Counted from the first letter of the stretch, positions 1-9,293 are shown. The stretch is DNA of 64,000 nucleotides from Cronobacter dublinensis subsp. dublinensis LMG 23823 (GCF_001277235.1 NZ_CP012266.1:2480001-2544000), one strand, 5' to 3'. Notes: generated from the sequence alone by a model not told the origin. Numbers and translations are program-made.

Positions 1-86
1 TTTTTTTATTCCGTTATTTTATTTGTATGATTTATCAATCCATCATCATATATTGATTTAGATGATGGGCTCATGGACGCCGTATC

Positions 87-1766
87 GTGAACACACAGTA
101 TCTCTCGCAAATTCTTCCTTTCCGCGCGCTGGTGGAGGCCTGCTGGCGTGAAAAATATACGCTCTCCAGGTTAAGCCGCGATCTGCTGGCGGGCATTACC
201 GTCGGGATCATCGCCATTCCGCTCGCGATGGCGCTGGCTATCGGCAGCGGCGTGCCGCCGCAGTACGGGCTTTACACCTCCGCCATCGCCGGGATCGTGA
301 TTGCGCTGAGCGGCGGCTCGCGCTACAGCGTCTCCGGGCCGACCGCCGCGTTTGTGGTGATCCTCTACCCTGTCGCCCAGCAGTTCGGGCTCTCGGGTCT
401 GCTGGTAGCGACCCTGATGTCCGGCGTATTTCTGGTACTGTTCGGCCTCGCGCGCTTCGGGCGGCTGATTGAATACATCCCGCTGCCGGTAACGCTCGGC
501 TTTACCTCTGGCATCGGCATCACCATCGCCACCATGCAGATTAAAGATTTCTTCGGGCTTGAGATGGCGCACGTGCCGGAACACTATCTGCCGAAAGTAG
601 CGGCGCTGGCGATGGCGCTGCCGGGCGTTAACCCCGGCGACGCAGCGACGGGTATTGTGACGCTGGCCGTGCTTATCCTCTGGCCGCGTCTCGGCATCCG
701 GCTGCCGGGGCATCTGCCCGCGCTGCTGGCGGGCTGTGCGGTAATGGGTATCGTGCACCTGCTCGGCGGCAATGTCGCCACCATCGGCTCGCGTTTTCAT
801 TATCTGCTCGCAGATGGCACCCAGGGCAGCGGTATTCCACCGCTGCTGCCCCAACTGATGTTGCCCTGGGATCTGCCGGGGTCGACCTTTACGCTAAGCC
901 TGGATTCACTGCGCGCGCTGCTGCCCGCCGCGTTTTCGATGGCGATGCTTGGCGCTATAGAATCCCTGCTCTGCGCGGTGGTGCTGGATGGCATGACCGG
1001 CACGCGCCATAACGCCAACAGCGAGCTTATCGGCCAGGGGCTGGGCAACCTGGTGGCGCCGTTCTTTGGCGGCATTACCGCCACTGCCGCTATCGCCCGT
1101 TCGGCGGCCAACGTGCGCGCCGGGGCCACCTCGCCCGTCGCCGCCGTTTTCCATGCGCTGCTGGTGCTGTTGGCCCTGCTGGCGCTGGCGCCGCTGCTCT
1201 CCTGGCTGCCGCTCTCGGCAATGGCCGCGCTGCTGCTGATGGTGGCGTGGAACATGAGCGAGGCGCATAAGGTTATCGGCCTGCTGCGCCGCGCGCCGCA
1301 GGATGACATCATCGTGATGCTGCTGTGTATGTCGCTGACCGTGCTGTTTGACATGGTCATCGCCATCAGCGTCGGCGTGGTGCTGGCGTCGCTGCTCTTT
1401 ATGCGCCGGGTGGCACGGATGACGCGGCTTGCGCCGCTTAACGTTAGCGTGCCGGAGGACGTGCTGGCGGTGCGGGTAACCGGGCCGCTGTTTTTCGCCG
1501 CGGCGGAAGGCGTCTTCACGCCGCTGCTGGCGCAGGCGGCGGGCAAACGGGTTATTGTGATGCAGTGGGACGCGGTGCCGGTGCTCGACGCAGGCGGTCT
1601 TGACGCTTTACAGCGCTTTATTGAACGTCTGCCGGAAGGCTGCGAGCTGCGCGTGTGTCATCTTGAATTCCAGCCGCTGCGCACGCTGGCGCGCGCAGGC
1701 GTACAGCCCATCCCTGGGCGTCTTGCGTTCTTCCCGGACAGCAACGCGGCCTTAGCCGCGCACTAA
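87..1766 (+). CDS. dauA: C4-dicarboxylic acid transporter DauA (SulP family)
   Basis: Inner-membrane SulP/SLC26 transporter of 559 aa; the E. coli homologue (YchM) takes up succinate and other C4-dicarboxylates aerobically at acidic pH. The sequence follows E. coli DauA along its whole length: a hydrophobic N-terminal two thirds of about 10-14 membrane segments containing the SVSGPTAAFVVILYP motif, then a cytoplasmic STAS domain from about residue 440 (WDAVPVLDAGGLDAL). The start is GTG at 87; the ATGs just upstream are out of frame. E. coli has prs upstream and ychH-pth-ychF downstream; here ychH-pth-ychF follow after one inserted gene. It converges with the MerR-type gene, leaving one base between the stop codons. 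Confidence 0.96.
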   Translation: MNTQYLSQILPFRALVEACWREKYTLSRLSRDLLAGITVGIIAIPLAMALAIGSGVPPQYGLYTSAIAGIVIALSGGSRYSVSGPTAAFVVILYPVAQQFGLSGLLVATLMSGVFLVLFGLARFGRLIEYIPLPVTLGFTSGIGITIATMQIKDFFGLEMAHVPEHYLPKVAALAMALPGVNPGDAATGIVTLAVLILWPRLGIRLPGHLPALLAGCAVMGIVHLLGGNVATIGSRFHYLLADGTQGSGIPPLLPQLMLPWDLPGSTFTLSLDSLRALLPAAFSMAMLGAIESLLCAVVLDGMTGTRHNANSELIGQGLGNLVAPFFGGITATAAIARSAANVRAGATSPVAAVFHALLVLLALLALAPLLSWLPLSAMAALLLMVAWNMSEAHKVIGLLRRAPQDDIIVMLLCMSLTVLFDMVIAISVGVVLASLLFMRRVARMTRLAPLNVSVPEDVLAVRVTGPLFFAAAEGVFTPLLAQAAGKRVIVMQWDAVPVLDAGGLDALQRFIERLPEGCELRVCHLEFQPLRTLARAGVQPIPGRLAFFPDSNAALAAH

Positions 1767-1767
1767 G

Positions 1768-2814
1768 TTAACGCGCAGGCGCAGCCCCCGGCGCCTGCAT
1801 CATTGCGCTGATTGCCTGTCTCAGCCAGTCGAGAACGTCCGGCGTCATCCAGGTGCCTTTCGAGAGATGCGGTTCGCGCATCATAGCCTCGCGAAACTTC
1901 TGCTGCGTCTGCGGGTTATCGCTGGCGAACGACGCAAACAGCGTCAGCCAGTGCGCCGCAAGCCCGCGCGCCTCTTCGCTCTCAGGATCCCGCCGCGCCG
2001 CCACCGCCTCGTGCAGTTTCGCCACCAGCGGCGGCCACTCCATCATGCGATCGAAATAGTGCGCCCGGGTGAAGGCAAACTCCTCGGGCGTGAGATAACG
2101 CTGGTAAATCGCCAGTTTGCTCTCGGCGAACGCCTGCGTTATCCAGTCGATCATGGCAGGCGTGATGCCGGTCTGGTCGCGCATCGTGGGCTCGGCGGCG
2201 TGCATTTCATTAAGGCGCGTGAGAAACGCCGGGTTGCCGGCGGTATCGCGCTCCAGCGTTTCCATCCAGCGCGTGGCAAGCGCCTGCGCGGACGGGTCGG
2301 TTACCGGCACGCCTTTATGCACGGCCTCCTTCACCTCCCCGACCAGCGCGGCCCACTGCGCCTCGCGATCGGCGTTCTGCTGCGCGAACGGCAGCTGTTT
2401 CAGTTCGTCCGGTGAAAACCATTTCTCATACATCGTCATTAACTCCAGTGTTTTAAGCCACTCCTGAAGATCCGGCTCGTCACCTGCCAGAAGCCCCTCA
2501 CGCAGCGCCACCAGCCGGTCGCGCAGCATCGCGGTGCGTTTGAGCTGCGCATTAAGCATGGCGATTTGCGTTTCGATGACTTCCGGCAGCGTCACGCTGC
2601 CGCTCTCCAGGCACTCCCGCACCTGCGCCAGACTAAGCCCCATCCGCGTTAACGCCTGAATATGATGCAGGCGCTGAATGTCGTCGCGGTTATAGAGCCG
2701 GTAGCCGGCGGCGGTACGGCCGGAGGGAATGAGCAGCCCGAGGCTTTCATAGTGGTGCAGCGTGCGAACCGTCAGTCCGCATCGTTTCGCGAGTTCACCC
2801 ACCTGTAGCAACAT
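1768..2814 (-). CDS. MerR-family transcriptional regulator with duplicated TipAS-like domain
   Basis: 348 aa. Residues 1-70 are a MerR winged helix (VGELAKRCGLTVRTLHHYES), followed by the usual long dimerisation helix (about 75-120). The rest holds two related helical modules (about 125-240 and 245-345), the first with the YEKWFSPDELKQLP motif typical of TipAS antibiotic-recognition domains. Most TipA proteins have one such domain, so this one looks duplicated. The family activates promoters with an overlong spacer when a ligand binds; such a promoter lies just upstream of this gene, so autoregulation is likely. The ligand is unknown. It sits between dauA and ychH, which are neighbours in E. 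coli, so it is an insertion in the core order. Confidence 0.88.
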   Translation of the reverse strand: MLLQVGELAKRCGLTVRTLHHYESLGLLIPSGRTAAGYRLYNRDDIQRLHHIQALTRMGLSLAQVRECLESGSVTLPEVIETQIAMLNAQLKRTAMLRDRLVALREGLLAGDEPDLQEWLKTLELMTMYEKWFSPDELKQLPFAQQNADREAQWAALVGEVKEAVHKGVPVTDPSAQALATRWMETLERDTAGNPAFLTRLNEMHAAEPTMRDQTGITPAMIDWITQAFAESKLAIYQRYLTPEEFAFTRAHYFDRMMEWPPLVAKLHEAVAARRDPESEEARGLAAHWLTLFASFASDNPQTQQKFREAMMREPHLSKGTWMTPDVLDWLRQAISAMMQAPGAAPAR

Positions 2815-2844
2815 AACGCCCTCTCCTCTTCCCTTGCGAGGCCC

Positions 2845-2875
2845 ACTGTGAGACCTGACGTAACGTAAGGGTCAA
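2845..2875 (-). promoter_or_regulatory. MerR-type promoter/operator with 19-bp spacer
   Basis: Read on the minus strand, TTGACC (2870-2875) is a -35 element and CACAGT (2845-2850) a weak -10, separated by 19 bp. The spacer contains the dyad CCTTACGTTACGTCAGG (2854-2870). A 19-20 bp spacer carrying the operator is the hallmark of promoters activated by MerR proteins through DNA untwisting. It lies 31 bp upstream of the MerR gene start and should drive that gene. Confidence 0.7.
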
Positions 2876-2886
2876 GAGCCTACCAT

Positions 2887-2918
2887 AAAAAAAGCCCCCG
2901 ACCGGCGGGAGCTTTTTT
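2887..2918 (-). terminator. Intrinsic terminator of ychH
   Basis: Stem GCCCCCG / CGGGAGC (one mismatch) around ACCGG, flanked by A7 and T6, so it can work in both directions. It lies about 15 bp beyond the ychH stop and insulates the MerR promoter. Confidence 0.75.
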
Positions 2919-2933
2919 GACAGCATGGAACCA

Positions 2934-3206
2934 TTAACTGGAGTGATGATTGCGCTTACAGCGTTTGTCATAGTGGCGCACCCACCAGTAGCGGTCGCAC
3001 ACCTGTTCATGACCGCCGATACGGGCGCCCGCAAGCCAGAGCACGGCCCCGACAAAGATGCTAAAAATGGCGCCGTGCGCGAAAAACTGCGGCAGATTCA
3101 GCTGCGGCAACTGATTGAGAATCGAGTAACCGACCCCGACGACCATGACGACTAACCCCAGCCCCATCAGAAAATTGCCGAGCAACGACGCGTTTTTGCG
3201 TTTCAT
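2934..3206 (-). CDS. ychH: YchH family small membrane stress protein
   Basis: 90 aa and close to E. coli YchH from the first residue (MKRKNASLLGN) to the cysteine- and tryptophan-containing segment HEQVCDRYWWVRHYDKRC. Two membrane segments are visible (about residues 8-30 and 42-62). In E. coli the gene is linked to carbon-source (CRP) and stress control; the molecular role is not known. It is divergent from pth with about 270 bp between them, as in E. coli. I did not find a convincing CRP site in that gap. Confidence 0.93.
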   Translation of the reverse strand: MKRKNASLLGNFLMGLGLVVMVVGVGYSILNQLPQLNLPQFFAHGAIFSIFVGAVLWLAGARIGGHEQVCDRYWWVRHYDKRCKRNHHSS

Positions 3207-3473
3207 AGTTACCTCCGGAATGTTGGGCGGGAAAGTATCCCTGCGATTTATGTGTAAAGTATAGGCAACACTTATCGCTGGCGGTTGCGCCGGGGATCAC
3301 ATTTACGAACATTCCATGAACGAAACTTTACAAATAAGCCAATGAATTGAATGAAATTCTAATGATTCATTGCAGTGATTATTGATTTTCCCGCCGGGCG
3401 GCGTCGCGGTTTTGTGATCTGCGCGCCGTCACAGTAAACTACGCCGCAAACAGAGGTTTTCAGGAACAATAAC

Positions 3474-4058
3474 GTGACGATTAAACTGATTGTGGGCCTT
3501 GCCAACCCCGGCGCGGAATATGCCGCTACTCGCCATAATGCGGGGGCATGGTATGTGGATTTGCTGGCGGATCGCTTTCGCGCGCCGCTGAAAGAAGAAG
3601 CCAAATTTTTTGGTTATACCTCGCGCATTAATATCAACGGCAATGACGTGCGCCTGCTGGTGCCCACCACTTTTATGAACCTGAGCGGCAAAGCCGTGGC
3701 GGCGCTCGCCACCTTTTACCGCATCGCGCCGGATGAAATCCTGGTCGCGCATGATGAACTGGACCTCCCGCCCGGCGTGGCGAAATTCAAGCTCGGCGGC
3801 GGCCACGGCGGCCATAACGGCCTGAAAGATATCATCAGCAAGCTTGGCAATAACCCGAACTTTCATCGTTTACGCCTCGGCATTGGCCATCCGGGCGATA
3901 AAAATAAAGTTGTCGGTTTTGTGCTCGGCAAACCGCCGACAAGCGAGCAAAAGCTGATAGACGAGGCCGTTGACGAAGCGGCGCGCTGTACCGAAATCTG
4001 GCTTCAGGATGGCTTAACCAAAGCCACCAACCGCCTGCACAGTTTCAAAGCGCAATAA
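3474..4058 (+). CDS. pth: Peptidyl-tRNA hydrolase
   Basis: 194 aa, the same length as E. coli Pth. It cleaves the ester bond of peptidyl-tRNAs released from stalled ribosomes and recycles the tRNA in the cytoplasm. The active-site signatures are present: GLANPG with the conserved Asn (residue 11), TRHNAG with the catalytic His (21), FMNLSG, AHDELDLPPG with the Asp (about 94) and GGGHGGHNGLKDI. The start is GTG at 3474, preceded by AGGAAC at a suitable distance; the first codons match the E. coli protein. ychF follows 138 bp downstream, the usual pth-ychF pair. Confidence 0.97.
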   Translation: MTIKLIVGLANPGAEYAATRHNAGAWYVDLLADRFRAPLKEEAKFFGYTSRININGNDVRLLVPTTFMNLSGKAVAALATFYRIAPDEILVAHDELDLPPGVAKFKLGGGHGGHNGLKDIISKLGNNPNFHRLRLGIGHPGDKNKVVGFVLGKPPTSEQKLIDEAVDEAARCTEIWLQDGLTKATNRLHSFKAQ

Positions 4059-4114
4059 CCGGCGCAACGGCGCGCTGGGGGGTGATTTCTCCCCCGTTGC
4101 GCGCCTGTTACGTG

Positions 4115-4120
4115 TATAAT
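4115..4120 (+). promoter_or_regulatory. Candidate -10 element for ychF
   Basis: A consensus TATAAT preceded by GTG lies 77 bp upstream of the ychF start, just after a GGGGG...CCCCC hairpin near 4077-4095. No good -35 is visible at the expected spacing. Confidence 0.4.
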
Positions 4121-4196
4121 AGCCAAATAACACCATTTCTCATCATCGGGTTATTTCTAACCCTCTGATAAATCAGCAATTAAGGTAATGTAAAAC

Positions 4197-5288
4197 ATGG
4201 GATTCAAATGCGGTATCGTCGGCTTGCCGAACGTCGGTAAATCCACTCTGTTCAATGCGCTGACCAAAGCAGGTATTGAGGCGGCGAACTTCCCGTTCTG
4301 TACCATTGAGCCGAACACCGGCGTCGTGCCTATGCCCGATCCGCGTCTGGACAAAATCGCCGAGATCGTGAAGCCGCAGCGCATTCTGCCGACCACGATG
4401 GAATTCGTGGACATCGCGGGCCTGGTGAAAGGCGCGTCGAAAGGCGAAGGTCTGGGCAACCAGTTCCTGACCAACATCCGTGAAACCGAAGCTATCGGTC
4501 ACGTGGTGCGCTGCTTTGAAAACGACAACATTATCCACGTCGCAGGCAAAGTAAACCCGGCGGAAGATATCGACACCATCAATACCGAGCTGGCGCTTTC
4601 TGACCTCGACGCCTGTGAGCGTGCCATCCACCGTATCTCCAAGAAAGCCAAAGGCGGCGACAAAGATGCCAAAGCCGAGCTGGCCGTACTGGAAAAATGC
4701 CTGCCGCAGCTTGAAAACGCCGGTATGCTGCGCGCGCTGGATCTGAGCAAAGAAGAGAAAGAGCTCATCAAATACCTGAGCTTCTTGACGCTTAAGCCGA
4801 CCATGTACATCGCGAACGTCAACGAAGACGGTTTTGAAAACAACCCGTTCCTCGATCAGGTCCGTGAAATCGCCGATAAAGAAGGCTCTGTCGTGGTACC
4901 GGTGTGCGCGGCGGTGGAATCCGATATCGCTGAGCTCGACGATGAAGAGCGCGATGAATTCATGCAGGAGCTGGGCCTTGAAGAGCCGGGCCTTAACCGC
5001 GTGATCCGCGCCGGTTACGCCCTGCTGAACCTGCAAACCTACTTCACCGCGGGCGTGAAAGAAGTGCGCGCATGGACCATCCCGGTTGGCGCGACCGCGC
5101 CTCAGGCCGCCGGTAAAATCCACACCGACTTCGAAAAAGGCTTTATCCGCGCGCAAACCATCGCCTATGACGATTTCATCACCTATAAAGGCGAACAGGG
5201 CGCGAAAGAAGCGGGCAAAATGCGCGCGGAAGGGAAAGAGTACATCGTGAAAGACGGCGACATCATGAACTTCCTGTTCAACGTCTGA
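4197..5288 (+). CDS. ychF: Redox-regulated ATPase YchF (Obg/OLA1 family)
   Basis: 363 aa. A P-loop protein of the Obg superfamily that hydrolyses ATP rather than GTP, associates with ribosomes and affects oxidative-stress responses. The G1 motif GLPNVGKST is at residues 9-17 and the G3 motif DIAGL at about 72. The G4 position reads NVNE (207-210) instead of NKxD, the change that gives the family its ATP preference. The last ~85 residues form the TGS domain. The ATG at 4197 gives the standard N-terminus MGFKCGIVGLPN. It is followed by a clear intrinsic terminator. Confidence 0.97.
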   Translation: MGFKCGIVGLPNVGKSTLFNALTKAGIEAANFPFCTIEPNTGVVPMPDPRLDKIAEIVKPQRILPTTMEFVDIAGLVKGASKGEGLGNQFLTNIRETEAIGHVVRCFENDNIIHVAGKVNPAEDIDTINTELALSDLDACERAIHRISKKAKGGDKDAKAELAVLEKCLPQLENAGMLRALDLSKEEKELIKYLSFLTLKPTMYIANVNEDGFENNPFLDQVREIADKEGSVVVPVCAAVESDIAELDDEERDEFMQELGLEEPGLNRVIRAGYALLNLQTYFTAGVKEVRAWTIPVGATAPQAAGKIHTDFEKGFIRAQTIAYDDFITYKGEQGAKEAGKMRAEGKEYIVKDGDIMNFLFNV

Positions 5289-5347
5289 ATAAAGTTTTGT
5301 TGTCTCATGAGGTGTCAGAACATCTCATGAAACTCACAAAACCCTCT

Positions 5348-5375
5348 AAAATCCACGCGCTTGCGTGGATTTTTT
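5348..5375 (+). terminator. Intrinsic terminator of ychF
   Basis: Perfect 8-bp stem ATCCACGC / GCGTGGAT around GCTT, followed by a T run (5370-5375). It lies about 60 bp after the ychF stop. Confidence 0.88.
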
Positions 5376-5637
5376 ATTCCAGATTGTCTTAGGCTACTTC
5401 ATGAAAAAGCACATCAAAAAATACCGTTAAAATAATCGATTATGATATTTAGGCTCTTTGCCTGCCCCGTTTGCTCTCTCACCTTCTTTAGCTGAAATTA
5501 AGCGTTGATTTGCCATGAATTTGCTAAGCATGATTGGTTATAAGCCATGCGTTTTCATTGTTAGACAGGGGGAAGGACGGCTCTTATCTTCGTCATGATT
5601 TGTAAATCTGACGCAATTATTTGAAGAGGGAGCCATT

Positions 5638-7341
5638 TTGTCCAGTTTACTGACCCGCCTAAAAACCATACCCACGCGCTTTACCCTTGCCCTCAACATT
5701 GCCCTGCTCAGCAGCGTGGTGGTTTTCTCTTGCGCATCGTTTGCCGATGAAACCTTAAAAGAAGGGATTACGCCCGCGACGGACGTAAGCCAGATCCCGG
5801 CGGCGGCAAAGCTGCGTAAAGACACTGTGGTGGCAGGCATTTCTGAACCGCAGGGTATTTTTAACCCCTATTTCTTCGTCAACGGCTGGGACGAAAACGT
5901 CACCAATGTGATTTTCTCACGCCTCATCGACTGGGACAGCCACGGTAAACTGGTGCCAGGCCTGGCGGAAAGCTGGAGCGTCAGCCCGGACAACAAGGTC
6001 TATACCATTAAGCTGCGCCCGAACCTGACTTTCAGCGACGGCTCGCCGCTGACCGCGGAAGACGTGGCGTTTACCCTGACCGTGCTGTATGACCCGAAAT
6101 ACGATGGCGATACCGATATCACCCTCGCCAATATTGCGGGCGGCGCGGAGTATAAGGCCGGGAAAGCCGATAGCGTCAGCGGCCTGAAAGTGATCGACCC
6201 GCAGACCTTACAGGTCACCACCACGCAGCCAGGCGCGACAACGCTTGCGAAAATCGGCGGCCCGGTGCTGTCCAAAGCGTATTACGGTAAAGGGTATCAG
6301 CGCGGCAACCTCGATTATCTGCGCACGCTGCACGGCAAACCGCTGGGCAACGGACCGTATGTCTATGAAAAATACATTCCGGGCCAGGAGATTCGTTTCC
6401 ACGCCAACACCCATTTCTACCGTGGCACACCGCCGACGCCACGCTTTATCTACCGCGTAACCAACCCGTCCACTAACTTCCAGTTGTTCCAGACCGGCGA
6501 AACCGATTATGACGCATTCACTTCGCGCCCGGATGATATCGAACAACTGAAAATGCTGGGCTTCGCCAATATCAACCTGTTCGGCTCCAGCGACTACAGC
6601 AAAGTGGAATTTAACGTGCGTCGCCCGGCGTTACAGGACGTGAAAGTGCGCCAGGCGCTGATTTACGGCCTCGACCGCCAGAAGCTGATTGATGTGGTTT
6701 ATCAGGGCTACGGCAAAGTGGCGATTGAACCCATCGCCCCGATTTCATGGGCATATAACACCGACGGCGTGAATCCATACAAATTCGACCCGGCGCAGGC
6801 GAAAAAACTGCTTGATGAAGCGGGCTGGAAACCGGGGCCGGACGGCATCCGCGTGAAGGACGGTAAACGTCTGGAGCTGACGCTGCTGGTAAGCAAGAAA
6901 GTACTGAACGATGCGCTGATCCCTATCGCCAAAGAGAACTGGCAGCAGATTGGCGTGCTGCTAAAACCGCAGGTGGTGGATTTCAACGCCCTCATGGCGC
7001 AACGCAAAGCGGGCAACTATGACCTGGCCTCTTTCAGCACCAGCACACTCAACGATCCGCATGATGGCGTGTGGGATTACTACAGCACGGAAGCGAAAGA
7101 GTCCGGCTATAACAATCCGCAGGTTGATAAGCTCATCAACGAAGGCAATGCGGTACTGGACGTGGAAAAACGCAAACCGATTTATCACCAGCTCTATAAA
7201 GTGCTGGCGGAGGATCCACCGGCGATCCTGCTGGGCAACCGCGAGATCCTGTCGGCCAGCAGCGCCCGCGTCACCGGCTTTAAGCCGGATATCTACAACG
7301 GGCTGACTGGTAGCCTGCCGGATGTGAAAATCGTCAAGTAA
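5638..7341 (+). CDS. Peptide/opine-type ABC transporter, periplasmic substrate-binding protein
   Basis: 567 aa, SBP_bac_5 (DppA/OppA) family. The N-terminal ~37 residues form a signal peptide (hydrophobic core LALNIALLSSVVVFS, likely cleavage after SFA before DETL). Family features follow: GISEPQGIFNPYF, VSPDNKVYTIKLRPNLTFSDGSPLTAEDVAFT (written here in two parts in the literature as the SBP5 signature region), and VRQALIYGLDR. The start is TTG at 5638: AGGGAG lies 6 bp upstream and no in-frame ATG precedes the signal peptide. It is the first gene of a five-gene operon. The substrate cannot be read from sequence; peptides are the default for the family. Confidence 0.88.
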   Translation: MSSLLTRLKTIPTRFTLALNIALLSSVVVFSCASFADETLKEGITPATDVSQIPAAAKLRKDTVVAGISEPQGIFNPYFFVNGWDENVTNVIFSRLIDWDSHGKLVPGLAESWSVSPDNKVYTIKLRPNLTFSDGSPLTAEDVAFTLTVLYDPKYDGDTDITLANIAGGAEYKAGKADSVSGLKVIDPQTLQVTTTQPGATTLAKIGGPVLSKAYYGKGYQRGNLDYLRTLHGKPLGNGPYVYEKYIPGQEIRFHANTHFYRGTPPTPRFIYRVTNPSTNFQLFQTGETDYDAFTSRPDDIEQLKMLGFANINLFGSSDYSKVEFNVRRPALQDVKVRQALIYGLDRQKLIDVVYQGYGKVAIEPIAPISWAYNTDGVNPYKFDPAQAKKLLDEAGWKPGPDGIRVKDGKRLELTLLVSKKVLNDALIPIAKENWQQIGVLLKPQVVDFNALMAQRKAGNYDLASFSTSTLNDPHDGVWDYYSTEAKESGYNNPQVDKLINEGNAVLDVEKRKPIYHQLYKVLAEDPPAILLGNREILSASSARVTGFKPDIYNGLTGSLPDVKIVK

Positions 7342-7348
7342 CACGAAT

Positions 7349-7372
7349 AACTGCCGGGGATCGCCGGCAGTT
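7349..7372 (+). promoter_or_regulatory. Intercistronic stem-loop after the binding-protein gene
   Basis: Perfect 9-bp stem AACTGCCGG / CCGGCAGTT with loop GGATCG and no T run. It lies between the binding-protein stop and the first permease start. Such hairpins commonly protect the upstream message and let the binding protein be made in excess over the membrane parts. Confidence 0.65.
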
Positions 7373-7386
7373 GTCATGAGAAAGCT

Positions 7387-8346
7387 ATGCGAAATTTTAT
7401 CCTCAGGCGGCTGCTGCAAACCCTGCCAATGCTGCTGCTCGCCTCACTGATTATATTTATGCTGTTCGCCAAAACGCCGGGCGACTTTATCGACGGTAAC
7501 ATTACCCTCACCGCCGCCCGCGCCGCCGAACTGAAAGCCATTTATGGCCTCGATCAACCCCTCTTCAGCCGTTATCTGCACTGGCTCGGCCAGTTGCTGC
7601 GCGGCGATTTGGGGTTCTCGCTGCAATACCAAATCCCGGTGAGCCAGCTACTTAACCAGTACATCTGGAACTCGTTCCTGCTGGCAAGCATTGCGCTGGT
7701 GTTTTACTGGGGCATCGGGCTGGCGGTGGGCATTGCCTCGGCGCTGAAACCCAATTCGCTGTTCGATCATCTGGTGAGCGTGGTGGTGTTCGCCGCCATG
7801 TCATTCCCGACCTTTTTCCTCTGCCTGTTGCTGATTAAGTGGTTCGCGGTCGATCTGCACTGGTTGCCTGTGGGCGGCATGACCAACACGGGCAGCGACG
7901 ACAGCGGCTGGGCGTGGGTGTTGCAGGTTGCGGCGCATCTGGTGTTACCGGTTATGGCGCTCGTGATGTTGCAGGCGGGCAGCCTGACGCGCTACTTCCG
8001 CGCCAGCATGCTGGACGTGGTGAAGATGGATTTTATCCGCACCGCGCGCGCCAAAGGGCTGCGTGAACGGACGGTGATCCTCAAACACGCGCTGCGCAAT
8101 GCGCTGCTGCCGATCATCACCCTGCTCGGTTTTGAGCTGCCGGGGCTCTTTTCCGGCGCGATCATCACCGAAAAGGTCTTTAACTGGCCGGGCGCCGGGC
8201 ATATCCATATTGATTCGCTGGCCGCCCGCGATTACCCGGTGCTGATGGGATTCACCCTGTTTCTGGCGGTATTAACCATTGTTGGCAACCTGATTGCCGA
8301 TGTGCTGTACGCGTGGGCCGACCCGCGCATTCGCGTGAGGTCGTGA
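7387..8346 (+). CDS. Peptide-type ABC transporter permease, DppB/OppB-like
   Basis: 319 aa inner-membrane permease. It begins with the family pattern MRNFILRRLLQTLPMLL and carries about six membrane segments. The EAA-type cytoplasmic loop is FIRTARAKGLRERTVILKHA, which couples to the ATPases. The ATG at 7387 follows AGAAAG after the intercistronic hairpin. Its stop overlaps the next start by one base (TGATG), so translation is probably coupled. Confidence 0.92.
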   Translation: MRNFILRRLLQTLPMLLLASLIIFMLFAKTPGDFIDGNITLTAARAAELKAIYGLDQPLFSRYLHWLGQLLRGDLGFSLQYQIPVSQLLNQYIWNSFLLASIALVFYWGIGLAVGIASALKPNSLFDHLVSVVVFAAMSFPTFFLCLLLIKWFAVDLHWLPVGGMTNTGSDDSGWAWVLQVAAHLVLPVMALVMLQAGSLTRYFRASMLDVVKMDFIRTARAKGLRERTVILKHALRNALLPIITLLGFELPGLFSGAIITEKVFNWPGAGHIHIDSLAARDYPVLMGFTLFLAVLTIVGNLIADVLYAWADPRIRVRS

Positions 8347-9293
8347 TGTTTGGTTCTCTTTTCTCAACGAATCGCCGCCTGCGCAAGGCGGAAATTCCGG
8401 CGCTGGCGCAGGCCACGCCCTCTCCGTGGCGTCAGGCGTGGAAAGCGCTGCGCCACAACCCTCTGGCGATGTTGTGCCTGGTTCTGCTGGTGGTCATGAC
8501 TCTCTGGTGCGTGCTGGGGCCGGTGTGGTCTCCGTGGAAAGATGACTCCACCGACGCGCTGATGATCAATAAACCGCCTGACGCCGCGCACTGGCTGGGC
8601 ACCGATTTTCTTGGCCGCGATATTTATACCCGCCTGCTGCTTGCCGGGCGTATCTCGCTGATTATTGGCCTGCTGACCATGCTGCTGTCGGTGGCGCTGG
8701 GCTACCTGCTGGGGGCTATCTCCGGTTATGTCGGCGGCTGGACGGACAAACTGATTATGCGTCTGGCGGATCTGGTGATGACCATCCCCAGTCTGCCGCT
8801 GCTGATTGTCGCCGGGGCGATGTTGTCAGAGCTCGATTTCTCGCCCGACTCGCGCATCTACATGGTGGTGGTGATGCTCAGCCTGCTGGAGTGGCCAAAG
8901 CTGGCGCGGCTGGTGCGCGGGCAAATCCTCTCGCTGCGCGAGCGCGATTTTATGCTGGCGACGCAGGTACTGGGGCTCTCTTCGCGCCGCCGCCTGTTCG
9001 GCCATCTGTTACCGAACACCATTCCCCTTCTGGTGGTGATGGCGACGATGGCGGTGGCAAATGCCATTCTGATGGAATCTGCGCTCAGCTATCTCGGCCT
9101 TGGCGTCGTACCGCCAACACCGTCGTGGGGCAATATGATGGATGCGGCCAACAGCCTGATCGATTTTCAGCGTCGCCCGTGGCTGTGGATGCCGCCGGGT
9201 ATCGCTATTTTTCTGACCGTCATCGCCATTAACGTACTGGGCGATGGCCTGCGCGATGCGCTGGATCCGAAGATGAAACGGAGCCTGAAATGA
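8346..9293 (+). CDS. Peptide-type ABC transporter permease, DppC/OppC-like
   Basis: 315 aa second permease. The N-terminus has the OppC_N-type segment (WRQAWKALRHNPLAMLCLVL), then the HWLGTDFLGRDIYTRLL motif typical of DppC/OppC, and the coupling loop ERDFMLATQVLGLSSRRRLF. I place the start at ATG 8346 (MFGSLFSTN), overlapping the previous stop; a longer reading frame starts upstream but inside the previous gene. The last four bases overlap the following ATPase gene (ATGA). Confidence 0.91.
   Translation: MFGSLFSTNRRLRKAEIPALAQATPSPWRQAWKALRHNPLAMLCLVLLVVMTLWCVLGPVWSPWKDDSTDALMINKPPDAAHWLGTDFLGRDIYTRLLLAGRISLIIGLLTMLLSVALGYLLGAISGYVGGWTDKLIMRLADLVMTIPSLPLLIVAGAMLSELDFSPDSRIYMVVVMLSLLEWPKLARLVRGQILSLRERDFMLATQVLGLSSRRRLFGHLLPNTIPLLVVMATMAVANAILMESALSYLGLGVVPPTPSWGNMMDAANSLIDFQRRPWLWMPPGIAIFLTVIAINVLGDGLRDALDPKMKRSLK

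Noticed and set aside
3406..3440. CRP site between ychH and pth
   Set aside because: TGTGA and TCACA half-sites are present but 11 bp apart instead of 6, so it does not match the consensus.
8313..8345. Upstream start for the second peptide permease
   Set aside because: It would overlap the previous gene by 34 bp; ATG 8346 overlaps the stop by one base, fits the family N-terminus and needs no extra residues.
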